NCBI GenBank assembly: GCA_900169235.1
Contig: FWCC01000433.1
Span: 1 to 43,784, forward strand
Origin: Zarea fungicola
Taxonomy: Eukaryota > Ascomycota > Sordariomycetes > Hypocreales > Cordycipitaceae
Reading direction: 5' to 3'
DNA length: 43,784 nucleotides
The stretch's first letter is position 1, and every line of letters begins with the position of its first letter. Below are positions 31,062 through 41,068 of this stretch, in pieces. A program made the position numbers and the translations under genes. The notes under the pieces are model-generated. The model searched no databases and was not told where the DNA came from. It was given only the letters and a program-made list of their open reading frames with translations.

Positions 31062-32943
31062 TTAATGTAGGGCGCTCTTCATCTTGTCCTTGACAGTACT
31101 CGGCTGCTCCATAGCATCCCATGCCTTCTCACGCTTGCTCTTGGTGGCCTCCCAGTTCTCCTGGCGGTCCTCGAGCTCGCTCTCCGCTGAGCTGAGACTA
31201 CTCATGCTGCGGTTCATCACACCACGCAGAACCTTGCCCTCCTTCTTCTTGGCGCTGTGCTGGGCCTCCTTGAGGTTCTGCAGCTCCTCATCCTCCCAGT
31301 GCATCGTCACGACACCCATGCCCGGAAAGTTCTTTTCGAAAAAGGCTTTGAGATCGGGGAGCACGCTCTTCTCTGGGCGGTACGTGCCCGAGTCGTTGTC
31401 AATGACGAGCTGGTAGTACTCCGGCTCCTGTGGGGGCCTGTCATCGGGCGGGCCACCGGGGAGCGGCTCATCTGGGTGCGTCCTGCCCTCCGGATCGACT
31501 GCGTCCGAGGCCGTCGGCCGTTCCAGGCGCCGGATGAAGAACTCGCCCGAGTACGCAATGTACGTCTCTACATCAGAGTGCATGGTGTGCTTGCTCAGCA
31601 GGTCGATGCCGAACTCCTTGCCCGTCTCAGTGAAGCGAAAGAGCGAGTCGAGCGTGAGGACGTAGGTGAAGACGCGACCGCCCTGGTCAAAGTGGGCCAT
31701 CTTGAGGAACTGCTGAGTGGCCTCTTCAGAGCAGGGCTCGAACGTGCCGTACTCTGTGCTGCTGTTAAAGTTGTAGACCCGGTTGTGCTGTTTGTGGAGC
31801 GCCTTGTTGAGAATCTTGCCACGGACGCCGGTCGACATGAACATGGAGCCGATAATGGGGCGGAAGGCGACGAAACGATGGTAGAGCTTGGGTGGAATGG
31901 GGCCGACGAGCTGTATCTCGTTTGCTCGGAATCTGGAGTACATAAAATGAGCATACACGACCAAGATAGCCTGTGGACCTCCCAATTGGTAAGACTTACT
32001 CGTAGCGCTGGGTTTTGGCTCCCTCTTTACTGGCCTTGGAGCTCTCAGACTGAATTTTGTTTCCCTCTTTACCGGCATTGGAGCTCTCAGCCTGATTTTG
32101 TTGCTCACCATCACCTTGAACAGCGTCACCGTCTTCCTCATCTTTCTTGTCGTCCACCTTTGTCCCAGCGAGTCTCCCAATCATGGGACTAAAGTGCTGA
32201 ACCCAGCCTGTGGGACCAACAGTGTACATATGCCCATGAGGCGGGTCAGAGGGTCCGAGCAGCTCAATGCTGATTGTCACGAGCGGTGCCATGTGCGTGT
32301 TGGACTGGAGAACGTCTGTGATGGCCTTGAGGACAAAGGCGCGCTTGCTCATGACGCGCTTCTTGCCCTGATACGTGCGGCCAGGCGGCGGAATGCCCAC
32401 CCAGTCATTGTGTATGCGCGGGATCCTGATGGTTACATTGCCTAGCCGGTCATCTTTGTCGGGCGAGTCTTCGTCATACAGGCGGCACTTGAGTATGAAG
32501 CCTGTAGGGGGCACATTGGCGACTACCCATTGGTCGTCCCATTGGGGCTCAAGGGTGCGGCGAATCGTGCGCGTGCGATGCGTTAGGTCCGGGTCCTCCT
32601 TGTGTCGTTTTAAACCTGCAACCTTGAGCGTAGCATGAAGATAGGGGTCTGAGGAGGCCGTATTGATGTCTCCGGGCGCCAGGTTCTTGGCCGAGTGAAA
32701 TGTGAAGCGCAAAGTGTAGCCCCGCGGGGCGCTGGGGAGCTTTGTCGAGTCGAAGCCGCCTGACGGGCGCCCCTTGTTCTTTTGCGGTTTGCTGTCTGCC
32801 TTGGAGGTGCCGTTGGGTTGTTGCGAATCATCCTGTTTTGGGGGCAGGGCAGAGCCATTCGTTTGTGCAGAGCCATTGGTATGGGCGGCACCGTTTGTAG
32901 TGGTGTGACCGTTTGCCAACGGCTGTGGTGTCTGCTCCGTCAT
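31062..32943 (-). CDS. C2-domain protein with a conserved C-terminal half
   Basis: Exons 32943..32000 and 31932..31062 (67-bp intron, phase 2) give 604 codons plus stop. The ATG at 32943 is the first; the six codons before it begin only with GTG. Residues 1-60 are low-complexity Asn/Gly/Thr/Gln. A C2 domain spans about 76-180 (GYTLRFTFHSAKNLAPGD, SSDPYLHATLKV, CRLYDEDSPDKDDRLGNV) and keeps the Asp-rich loops expected for calcium-dependent lipid binding. A charged linker (~275-315) contains a duplicated 14-residue unit. The C-terminal 290 residues start with FRANEIQLVGPIPPK and end in a Lys/Glu-rich tail; I do not recognise them as a named domain. Membrane- and calcium-linked traffic or lipid handling is inferred only from C2. 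A TATA-like sequence is at 33053-33060. Confidence 0.82.
32012..32100 (-). repeat. 42-bp in-frame duplication in the C2-domain gene
   Basis: Two copies with a 42-bp step encode ESSNAGKEGNKIQ and ESSKASKEGAKTQ. The copies differ at several bases, so the duplication is not very recent. Confidence 0.8.
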
Positions 32944-34744
32944 GGTGAGCTTTTGGGACACTCTTGTCCAGTGGGGTGGGATGGACAGTGTGTCGCGCTA
33001 CAGGATGAAGAATGCTTGGCAAAAGCACTAAGAGGACAAGTAGCAGCTGGAGATATATATGTGCCTGGCCAGGAAGCTAGGGGTTTGGCCAAAGACAAGC
33101 TTAAAGGAATCGATAATATCGTGATACAACAATAAAGCTAAGGATGAAATTGTTTGAAAGGACTTGGTATGACGACAGAGGCGTCGCCGGCATACGATGG
33201 TATCCCGGTCCAGTGTGCAGATCACTGGAAGGACGCCGCACAGAAGCCAACCGGGGGTAAAAGGACGGGTCGCCAGACTTTCACGGCGAACTTTTAGTGG
33301 CACCAAGAAGAGAGAACCCGCAGAGAGCGTTGAAAATATAGTGCATGTCCATTATTGGTATCCGTTTGCCATGCACCCAATTTATCACTAGTTTACTGGT
33401 ACTGAATTTCAGTGGTTTCCCGTGGACAAACTGTGGCGCTAGCTTGGCACCAAGCAACCAACCATGCGAAGGCAAAGGCGGTGGCGCTCCAACTCACACC
33501 AGCCTCACTACTTGCGGCTTAGCGTTCCTGTAGCATTTCGTCATCACTTTTTGATTATTTGCCCATTTTATTAAGGGGAACACCATCAAACAGACAATGT
33601 ACACTGCAGGGATTCACCCGACTTGGTGAGTTGCATATCAATAAATGCCGTACATCCGAACGCAGTAGCGACAAGTACTGGTATTGAGGAGAAGCTTGTG
33701 GCGGTGTGGCGTTGTGGCGCTGTGACTGTGCTGCTTTAAGTGCAAAGTCTTGGCAGGTCGATACGGCAAACCTCGCCTATCGTCGTGCATATCCTGTTTC
33801 TGCTTCGGCGTACAGAATATCGCGATGAAGGCGAATGTCCAAAAAGGTTTCGGCTCACATAGCACCGCTGGCAATGTCTGACTGCAACCATGAATGCCGA
33901 TCAAAACGAGACGGCCGCATCATTGACACACTTTTTCACCAGACATGTTCCAGAAGAGAGACTAAAATCCTAGAAGTCCATTTTTATGTTGGGAATGAAA
34001 TATTCATTCACTCAAGAGTCTGGATTTTTATTTAATTTAATTTTGATACTTCTTTTAACCTGTTTCCCTTGCCGTCTTTTGCATATTGTCTCTATGCTAC
34101 CCGGCGGACGGGAGAATTGCTACTTGAAAGTGTGGAGGTTTGTCTCAGCCATCCCCGTCCTTTTGCATACTATGAATGAAATTTCGTAGTTCCATCTTGA
34201 TCAGGATAAAAATCCCCTACTGGACAGCCCCTCAGCACCCATCACGTTATTCCCGCTGTTATCCGACGCTGGGTACTTACCCAAGGGCCAAAGTGTTCTG
34301 CCCCAGCAGTTGAACAAGTCGATACAGTAACGTTCCCCCAGATTACCTTGCAGGTCACTGCTAGCTGCAGCCAAGGATATGCTGCAGCTTGTGACACCAA
34401 TAGCCTGCATTAACCACCAAATCTTTCACATCTTTACAGCATCTAGCGCTATCATCAGTCATAATCTTGCACTTGAATCCAGTTTGTTGAAAATTAATAA
34501 TACTAGTTAGAACTCTACGATTTTCACTGTAGCGTACGGAGAATGAACCCGACCATCGCTAGACACCGGGTACGCCGCCCGCCATTGTTTCTGTTAGTCA
34601 AGACTTCTGGGCACCAGATAAGCTATCCGGGTACCCTTTTCTCGCCTCAGTAAAGCATATAAACGCATCTGGCCTTGCTGTTACTTTCTGGATATTTATA
34701 ATTTTTTCGGCCTTTTCCCAAACGCCATTGGCTCGGAACTCATT
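32944..34744. promoter_or_regulatory. Divergent promoter region (C2 gene / carboxypeptidase)
   Basis: These 1.8 kb separate two genes read outward. TATA-like sites are at 33053-33060 (110 bp before the C2 gene) and 34656-34663 (about 85 bp before the carboxypeptidase). A 69-codon minus-strand frame at 34201-34410 has a weakly signal-like start but no family. No other gene is seen. Confidence 0.5.
34617..34627. promoter_or_regulatory. Paired inverted GATA site
   Basis: GATAAGCTATC holds two GATA cores facing each other, 118-128 bp upstream of the carboxypeptidase start and about 30 bp before its TATA-like box. AreA/NIT2-type GATA factors bind paired HGATAR sites in promoters of nitrogen-regulated extracellular proteases. 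Binding here is inferred. Confidence 0.45.
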
Positions 34745-36778
34745 ATGTTGAGGAACGCGCTGTTATTAGCCAGTGTCGCTGGACTAGCGGCTGCCCAGTT
34801 TCCCCCGCCAGTGACGGGCGTCAAGACAATCACGTCCAAGTTTCATGAAAACGTGACCATCTCATACAAGCAGGTATAAAAAATGACATCCCGCTACGAG
34901 GCTGAGACTATCGTCTATCCGTGTGAGCTTTTCTGACAGGAATCAATTATACAGCCTGGCCTTTGTGAGACTACCCCGGGGGTCAAGTCTTACGCCGGCC
35001 ATGTCCATTTGCCTGCAAGTCTCTTGCAGGATATTCACGGAATCAAACACGACTTTGACACTAATACGTATGCGCAAACCCCAAAGCCCATCATTTTTCA
35101 AACCAAGTTCCCATTTTAATGTATCCAAAGTTTCTTCTGGTTCTTTGAAGCACGCCATGATCCGGAAAATGCCCCCCTCGCCATCTGGCTGAATGGCGGC
35201 CCAGGCTCTTCCTCGATGATCGGCCTCCTACAAGAAAATGGACCCTGCTTCATCAACGAAGATGCAGAAAGTGTAACCAACAATCCATGGAGTTGGAATA
35301 ACCATGTTAACATGCTCTACATTGACGAGCCCAACCAAGTCGGCTTCTCTTATGACTCGCCGACCAACTTCACCATCACGGTCAATAGCGACAAGGATGA
35401 GCTACATGTCGCCACCGACTTCTCCAACGAGAAGATCCCGACACTCAACAGCACCACCCGTGTGGGAACACTGTCCACTGGCTATAATAGCCACACCGTC
35501 AACACAACTGCCGAAGCTGCGCATGCCATCTGGCACTTTGCTCAAGCTTTCTTCGTCGAGTTCCCCCACTACCGCCCAAATGACGACCGTATAAGTGTCT
35601 GGGCTGAGAGTTACGGCGGCCACTACGGCCCCGGCTTCGCACGCTTCTTCCAGCAGCAGAATGAAAAGATTCGCAACGGGACTCTGGACGACAAAACGGC
35701 ACACTACCTGCATTTGGACACTCTCGGCATTGTCAATGGTGTCATTGACGCCACGCATCGCGAGTTGGCTGGCATTATTTTTCCTTTTAACAATGTAAGC
35801 TTTGCACAGACGGAAATTACTTGATTTGACGGCTAAACTGAAACGCTGCAGACTTACGGCATCCAGGCGTATTCACAGGAGTTCTACGATGAGCTTATGA
35901 GCAACTTTACCAAGCCCGGCGGCTGCCGCGACCAGATCCTACACTGTCAGGACGTTCTGGATGACCGCGACCGCATCACCATCCAGGACGAGCATGACGG
36001 TAGTTGGAAATCCAAGTGCGGCATTGACGAGATCTGTGTGTCCCCCAGCGAGCACGCCTTTCGCACCATTGACCACGGTCGCTTCGACATTACGCACCCC
36101 AAGCAGGATCCCTTCCCGCCGCCGCATGTTCATGGCTACCTTGCGCGTGCCGACGTCCTTGAGGCCCTCGGATCGCCAGTCAACTTTTCGTCGTACTCGG
36201 CGGCCGTCGCGCGCAACTTTGCCTACTCGGCCGACAACCTCAAGGGTGGCTTCGTCGACGCTATTGGCTACCTCCTTGACACGGGTGTCAAGGTGCATAT
36301 GATGTACGGGGACCGTGACTTTGCTTGCAACTGGATCGGTGGTGAGATGTCATCCCTGACTGTCGACTACGCTGGCGCCGCAGACTTCGCAAAGGCAGGC
36401 TATGCGCCCATGGTTTCGTCGGACGGCGTCGGGGGCTTGACGCGCCAATTCGGAAACTTTAGCTTCACTCGCGTCTTTCAGGCGGGGCACATGATCCCCT
36501 CGTACCAGCCAGTGCATGCATATGAGATTTTCATGCGCGCAACGTTCAACAAGGACATTGCAACGGGTGAGCGGGATGTGACGGATGAGCTGGCGACCGA
36601 GGGGCCGAGCCATACCTGGGGCCACAAGACGAAGCGACTCCCGTCGCCGAAGCCGCGATGCTACGTCTTGGATCCGGGAACATGCACCAAAGAGCAGTGG
36701 GCCAAGGTCTACGATGGCGGTCTGGTCAAAGACTATTTCCTTGTTGAGGAGGACGTGTTTGAGTCTATCGAACTGTAA
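34745..36778 (+). CDS. Secreted serine carboxypeptidase (peptidase family S10)
   Basis: Exons 34745..34873, 34940..35067, 35131..35794 and 35852..36778 give 615 codons plus stop. Introns are phase 0, 2 and 0; the second acceptor is CCAAAG, which gives the family motif [19 protein letters not shown]. Residues 1-18 ([17 protein letters not shown]) form a signal peptide. S10 enzymes remove C-terminal amino acids at acid pH. Visible landmarks are [12 protein letters not shown] for the oxyanion hole, [13 protein letters not shown] with Ser246, the acid in [10 protein letters not shown] (Asp461/463), and [11 protein letters not shown] with His520. Several Asn-X-Ser/Thr sites are present. It probably works with endoproteases to release amino acids outside the cell or in the vacuole; a paired GATA site upstream suggests nitrogen control. 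Confidence 0.93.
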
Positions 36779-37526
36779 ATCAGCAGTTTTCACAATCAGC
36801 CAGGGATACATGGGCTCTTTAGTCCTACATGTTACATAGGCACCAATAATCGCCTTCCTTGTTACTCGTTATTTTTCGCTCAGTGTCGTGAATATAAAGG
36901 TTCAAGCTACTGTTGTTACACAGGAATCGTGTATGCGAGATTCACCCCTGCGGTACGACATGGCACATTGCCCTTGATGATATGCAGCCACGCGTCTGAA
37001 ACGCCCCCCAAGAGCATTCTGCCCTCTGCCGGCACTTTTCTGTTGTACAAAATCTGTAAGAGCTGTAGTTGCGTGTAAATTAACTCGCTACGGGAACGGC
37101 TACGGGAACGGCAGGCAAGTTTGTTTATACACTACAGCTGAGTGGAATTCGCAGAGGACATCATACGATTAATTAATTTTCATTAATTTACGTTAATTGC
37201 ATCACAAACGACCAGAGCTAGCTTGGATAATCTTTCACTGAGGAGTGAATAAGCCGATTGAAACAAATGGCATTGTGAAATGTGGCAAAACTTCAAACAG
37301 CCATTCGCAGCTCTTGCCAACTGCATGTTTGCCTTGTGTTGCCAACTGGGCCACGCACAACCGTTACGAGGTGTACAATGGTATCACAGAGCCAAAATAC
37401 ATTTTTGGTTAAAATCCGCCCAGTTCTTTTCAACCCTCTATCGATTCTGAATGGACTCATCTTTGAGCTCTAGTATTCTGGCTTCCACGTTTCGGGCAGA
37501 GGTACAGGTAATGTTGTGAGCAAAAA
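36779..37526. other. Intergenic region before the GPCR gene
   Basis: AT-rich stretches with repeated TTAATT/ATTAAT (37165-37205) and a 12-bp tandem duplication (unit GCTACGGGAACG, 37087-37110) occur. There is no gene. It should contain the carboxypeptidase 3' UTR and the GPCR promoter. Confidence 0.5.
37087..37112 (+). repeat. 12-bp tandem duplication
   Basis: GCTACGGGAACG is present twice in direct succession, at 37087-37098 and 37099-37110. Confidence 0.85.
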
Positions 37527-39160
37527 ATGGATGCCATTGTCAACGACGGTTCCGACCTGACGGCTGAAAGAATCACCACATTGGTAGCCATTGAACGCAC
37601 AGGTGCCAGCCTATCCATGATTGCGATATCCATGATTGCGATTTCGTACCTTGTCTACCCGAAACTTCGATCGACACCGAACACGTTTCTGCTCTTTGCG
37701 TCCGTGGCCAATGCCGGTGCTAGCATTGCCTCCATGATTGGCTACGACGGGCTGATGCAGGGCGACGAGTCTTCTCTCTGCCAAGGGCAGGCTTTCATCT
37801 TTGAATGGTAAGAAGAATCGAAGCTAGAATATACCGACGTGTAAGAAAACTAAACAAGGAAAATATCCAACCTTTGCAGGTTCATGCAAGCTGATCCCTG
37901 GTGGTCGTGTGCCATGGCATGCAATGTCTTCCTCGTCTTCTTCTGCAATGTCGATCCGGCCAGCTTCCCACGATACATCTGGGTTTATTGCATTGTGTGC
38001 TTTGGAGGGCCACTTATTCCGGCCATTGTTTTAATTTCAATCCACGACAGGTCTCGAGGTACAGTCTTTGGCGATGCTACTGTACGTATGCCCTGCTTCA
38101 CGTTCAAGTTAATGGCAGACTAACATTCTGCAGCTGTGGTGTTGGATTGGTCCAAATTGGAGTCTTGTTCGACTCTATGCTTACTACATACCCATCTGGA
38201 TTTGCATATTCCTTTCAATTATTATATATGTTGCGGTAGGCTATCATGTATTTCGACATCGGAACCGACTACGCGGCGCCGCGGTACCGAGTCTGGACAA
38301 GGCTAGTCGCCTGCCGTCTGTGCAGACAACTGACGTGGATGACTCTGCTGAAGAGGCATGTGTTGCGTTTGTTTGAAAGCGATTCTTAGTACTGTACTCT
38401 AACCAGAAAACACGCACAGATATGTCCCGATCGACTTGACTATTACGCGACGGCAGTTACTGAAGTACACATTGAATCCGATATTTCGCCGTGCGATGAC
38501 CACGGCCATCTCATACGGCAGCCGCCTACACATACAGCCACTATTTATTCCGCGGAGAATGGTGTGATGGAAACACAGCGGGCACTACAATCAATTGAGC
38601 CATTTAACTGCACATCGATGTCTGTCGGTCCGCCTTCGGTCAGGGCCAACATTTCAAATCAGCTTAGGAAGTTGAAGCTCACTGCGACCTCGAGGCTGAG
38701 AAAACTTGACCCAGTGAAGATGGCATATCTGCGAACGAGCTTCATTTTTGGGTTTGCTGTACTGGTGACCTGGATACCAAGTTCCGTAAACCGACTATAT
38801 AGCATCGCGAACGACGGACACATCAACTTTCAGCTTAGCGCAGTTAGTGGCACTGTGCTACCGCTACAGGGTGTATGGAATGCGCTCATCTATTTTACGA
38901 CGAGTTGGAACACAGTATTGCACATATGCAATGGCACTGCCGAGACTATTTTTTCGGGCAAGGGCAGGCATCGCACTAGCTCACGCTCGCCACGGAGCAG
39001 ATTCGCCGTTGCTCTTCGCTCCCGTTCGTCAAACATTGGCCAAGAGTACCAACGCCACAGTCTGCGGCTTGACGATATGGAGCTCGAGTTATGTTCACCA
39101 CCGCCATGCAGAGCAACAAGATCAAATAGATTGATGGAACGGAGCGGTGCTGATTGCTAA
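37527..39160 (+). CDS. cAMP-receptor-like (Dicty_CAR type) seven-helix GPCR
   Basis: Exons 37527..37807, 37880..38081, 38134..~38361 and 38420..39160 give about 483 codons. Seven hydrophobic segments are visible: four before the conserved LWCWIGPNWSLVRLYAYY block (exon 3 start), one directly after it (IPIWICIFLSIIIYVAVGY), and two in exon 4 (TSFIFGFAVLVTWIPSSVNRLY and LPLQGVWNALIYFTTSW). This pattern, with a long hydrophilic third internal loop (~120 residues), is that of fungal receptors related to Dictyostelium cAMP receptors. They signal through heterotrimeric G proteins; the ligand is unknown. Segment 1 carries a perfect 15-bp in-frame duplication (SMIAISMIAI). The third donor is uncertain: GTTGCG at 38362, or GC-type GCATGT at 38356; both keep the frame. 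The gene is tail-to-tail with the SDR gene, 88 bp between stop codons. Confidence 0.83.
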
Positions 39161-39248
39161 TATCTCGGCGGAGTACGCCACTGGAAGGGCTCTGATGCTT
39201 GCTTTTTACTTATTTTCCTATTTTCCTATTTTATTCTGGCTTTGCTAT

Positions 39249-40131
39249 CTACAGCTTGTAAATAGCCTCACCTTCAGCAGTATCAACACCATCTTTGACA
39301 GCTTGGCTAACTGCAGCCTCAACAGTTTCGTCGCCCTCGAGAAGGTCAAACCAACCGCTCTTGACACCGTCAGCAGCGAGCAGGGCATCAGCGACCTGGG
39401 CGACAGACTCGCGAGGGACGTTACCCTTGACATGGGGAATCTTGCCAATAACGACCTTGCCGGCAGGATTGTCCGACAATGTGCCGGGGCGCAGGCAAAT
39501 GCCAGTCAGCGTCGAGCCAGGCCTCTTGGTGGCGGCGTAGAGGGCCTCGTCGGCGGCAATCTTGGCCTGGAAGTACGTGGCGAGGATGCCGTAGTTGACC
39601 TTTGTGTTGTACGATTCCCACTCCTCGGCAGACCACCAAGGCGCGGCGGCGCGGCGGGAACCATTGTATGACACCAGGAGGAAGCGGCTGACGGACGGCG
39701 TGGCGGCGGCAGCATTGACAAAATGAATAGCGGCATCGCGGTCGACCTTGTAGGTAGCTTCAGCACCGCCCTTGCCACCAGCGCCTGTCGCGACAGAGAA
39801 ATAAAAACGATTAGCACGAACCGTTCTTGGGATTGGGAGAACGAGGAGAAGTAGGTTGGCCAATTCACATACCAGCGCTCCAGGCAACATAGTCGGGCTT
39901 GACCTTGTTCAGGACGGCGGCGGCCTGGTCTTGGCTGGCAATGTCCTCGATACTCTGGACAAGGACATTGAGCTTGCCAGGGAGGCCAGTGCCGAGCTTT
40001 TCAATCGTTGGGACCTGCTCCTGCTTGCGGATGACGCTGGTGACAGTCCAGGAGCGGCGGAGCAGCAGTGGAGTCAGCTTCTGGGCAATGTTGCCGTGGC
40101 CGCCTAGGATGAGGACATGATGGGAGGCCAT
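39249..40131 (-). CDS. NAD(P)-binding atypical short-chain dehydrogenase
   Basis: Exons 40131..39873 and 39784..39249 (88-bp intron, phase 1) give 264 codons plus stop. The Rossmann start is visible at once: HHVLILGGHGNIAQKLTPLL, with the GGxGxIA dinucleotide loop. DYVAWSAG ends strand 4, FLLVSYNGSRR follows, and YFQAK matches the YxxxK catalytic pair. The small C-terminal region (ICLRPGTLSDNPAG, VPRESVAQVADALL) is typical of NAD(P)H-binding/atypical SDR5-like proteins. These are cytosolic oxidoreductases or redox sensors, and the substrate cannot be inferred. No targeting signal is seen. Confidence 0.88.
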
Positions 40132-41068
40132 GATGTCTGTATTTTGGAAATTGTGAAGAGTACAAAAAGCTTGGTAGGGAGATTAATAAATTATGGATAA
40201 ATACTTTAGAAACAAAAGATGCGCAATCGAAAAAGAAAGAAGAAGTAGTATTTGCGACTAGCTTTGTCTGGGACACCCCTCTTCAGTCTGAGCTTATTCA
40301 AGCTGGTTGTTAACGAAGCTAACGGAAGCGCGGAAGCTATGACGCCATAGCGAAAGCTAGGCCATATGCAACCAGCATAACAGCAAATCATTTCGCCTTT
40401 TTAGGCATTGCCTGGGACTATCTATGATGTGTACTTTGTGAAACTCGTCGTAATTTCGGCTCACTAATCGCTGGTCTTCTACTTGTTGACGCATTGCAAA
40501 ACATAATGTAAATTTTGAAAGCAGTGAAGGAACCGTCTGAATAACTAAACTGAAACTCTACGGGTGCGAAAGATGACGATCACCTGCATACAACAGGAAC
40601 TACCATTTTCATTTCTTACAAATGAAACAGGCCGTGACACGAATCAGCAGGTGACTCTTCCGCTTAATCAATCGCCTTTTCCATTCTACTGTGAGCTATG
40701 AGACTGATAAGACTTGAATCGCACCGCGCCACAATCCACAGCGATACAATTAAGATGATTGAGGATCCGACTTGAATGTGACGAGGGTATCCATCAAGAT
40801 AGTCACTGTTTGGACTGAAAATATCAGCCGTTGAACGCATCTACAGTAGTACAATGCTTGCCATGACTATGAAATGTAAATTTAATATCCAATCTAAGCT
40901 GGCCATTTGCTTTGGGTGCAGTGCGTCCTAAAATGGAAGAGGGAAGGACCGCATTCATGGCGCCGTACGACTGGCTGGTCGCTTTTTGACGGAAAATAAC
41001 AGAGTGTAAAATCCAAATATTCGCTAATTTGCAAGACATTTTTAAGCAGCATGCTTTGATCCAGCGGA
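40132..41068. other. SDR promoter and 3' flank of the DUF3405 gene
   Basis: About 940 bp contain only short, unsupported frames. I see no repeat or RNA gene. Confidence 0.5.

Noticed and set aside
34201..34410. 69-codon minus-strand frame with a hydrophobic start and three Cys, considered as a small secreted protein
   Set aside because: The signal-like segment is weak, no hydrophobin or effector cysteine pattern is met, and no supporting exon was found, although a GTAAGT lies near its end.
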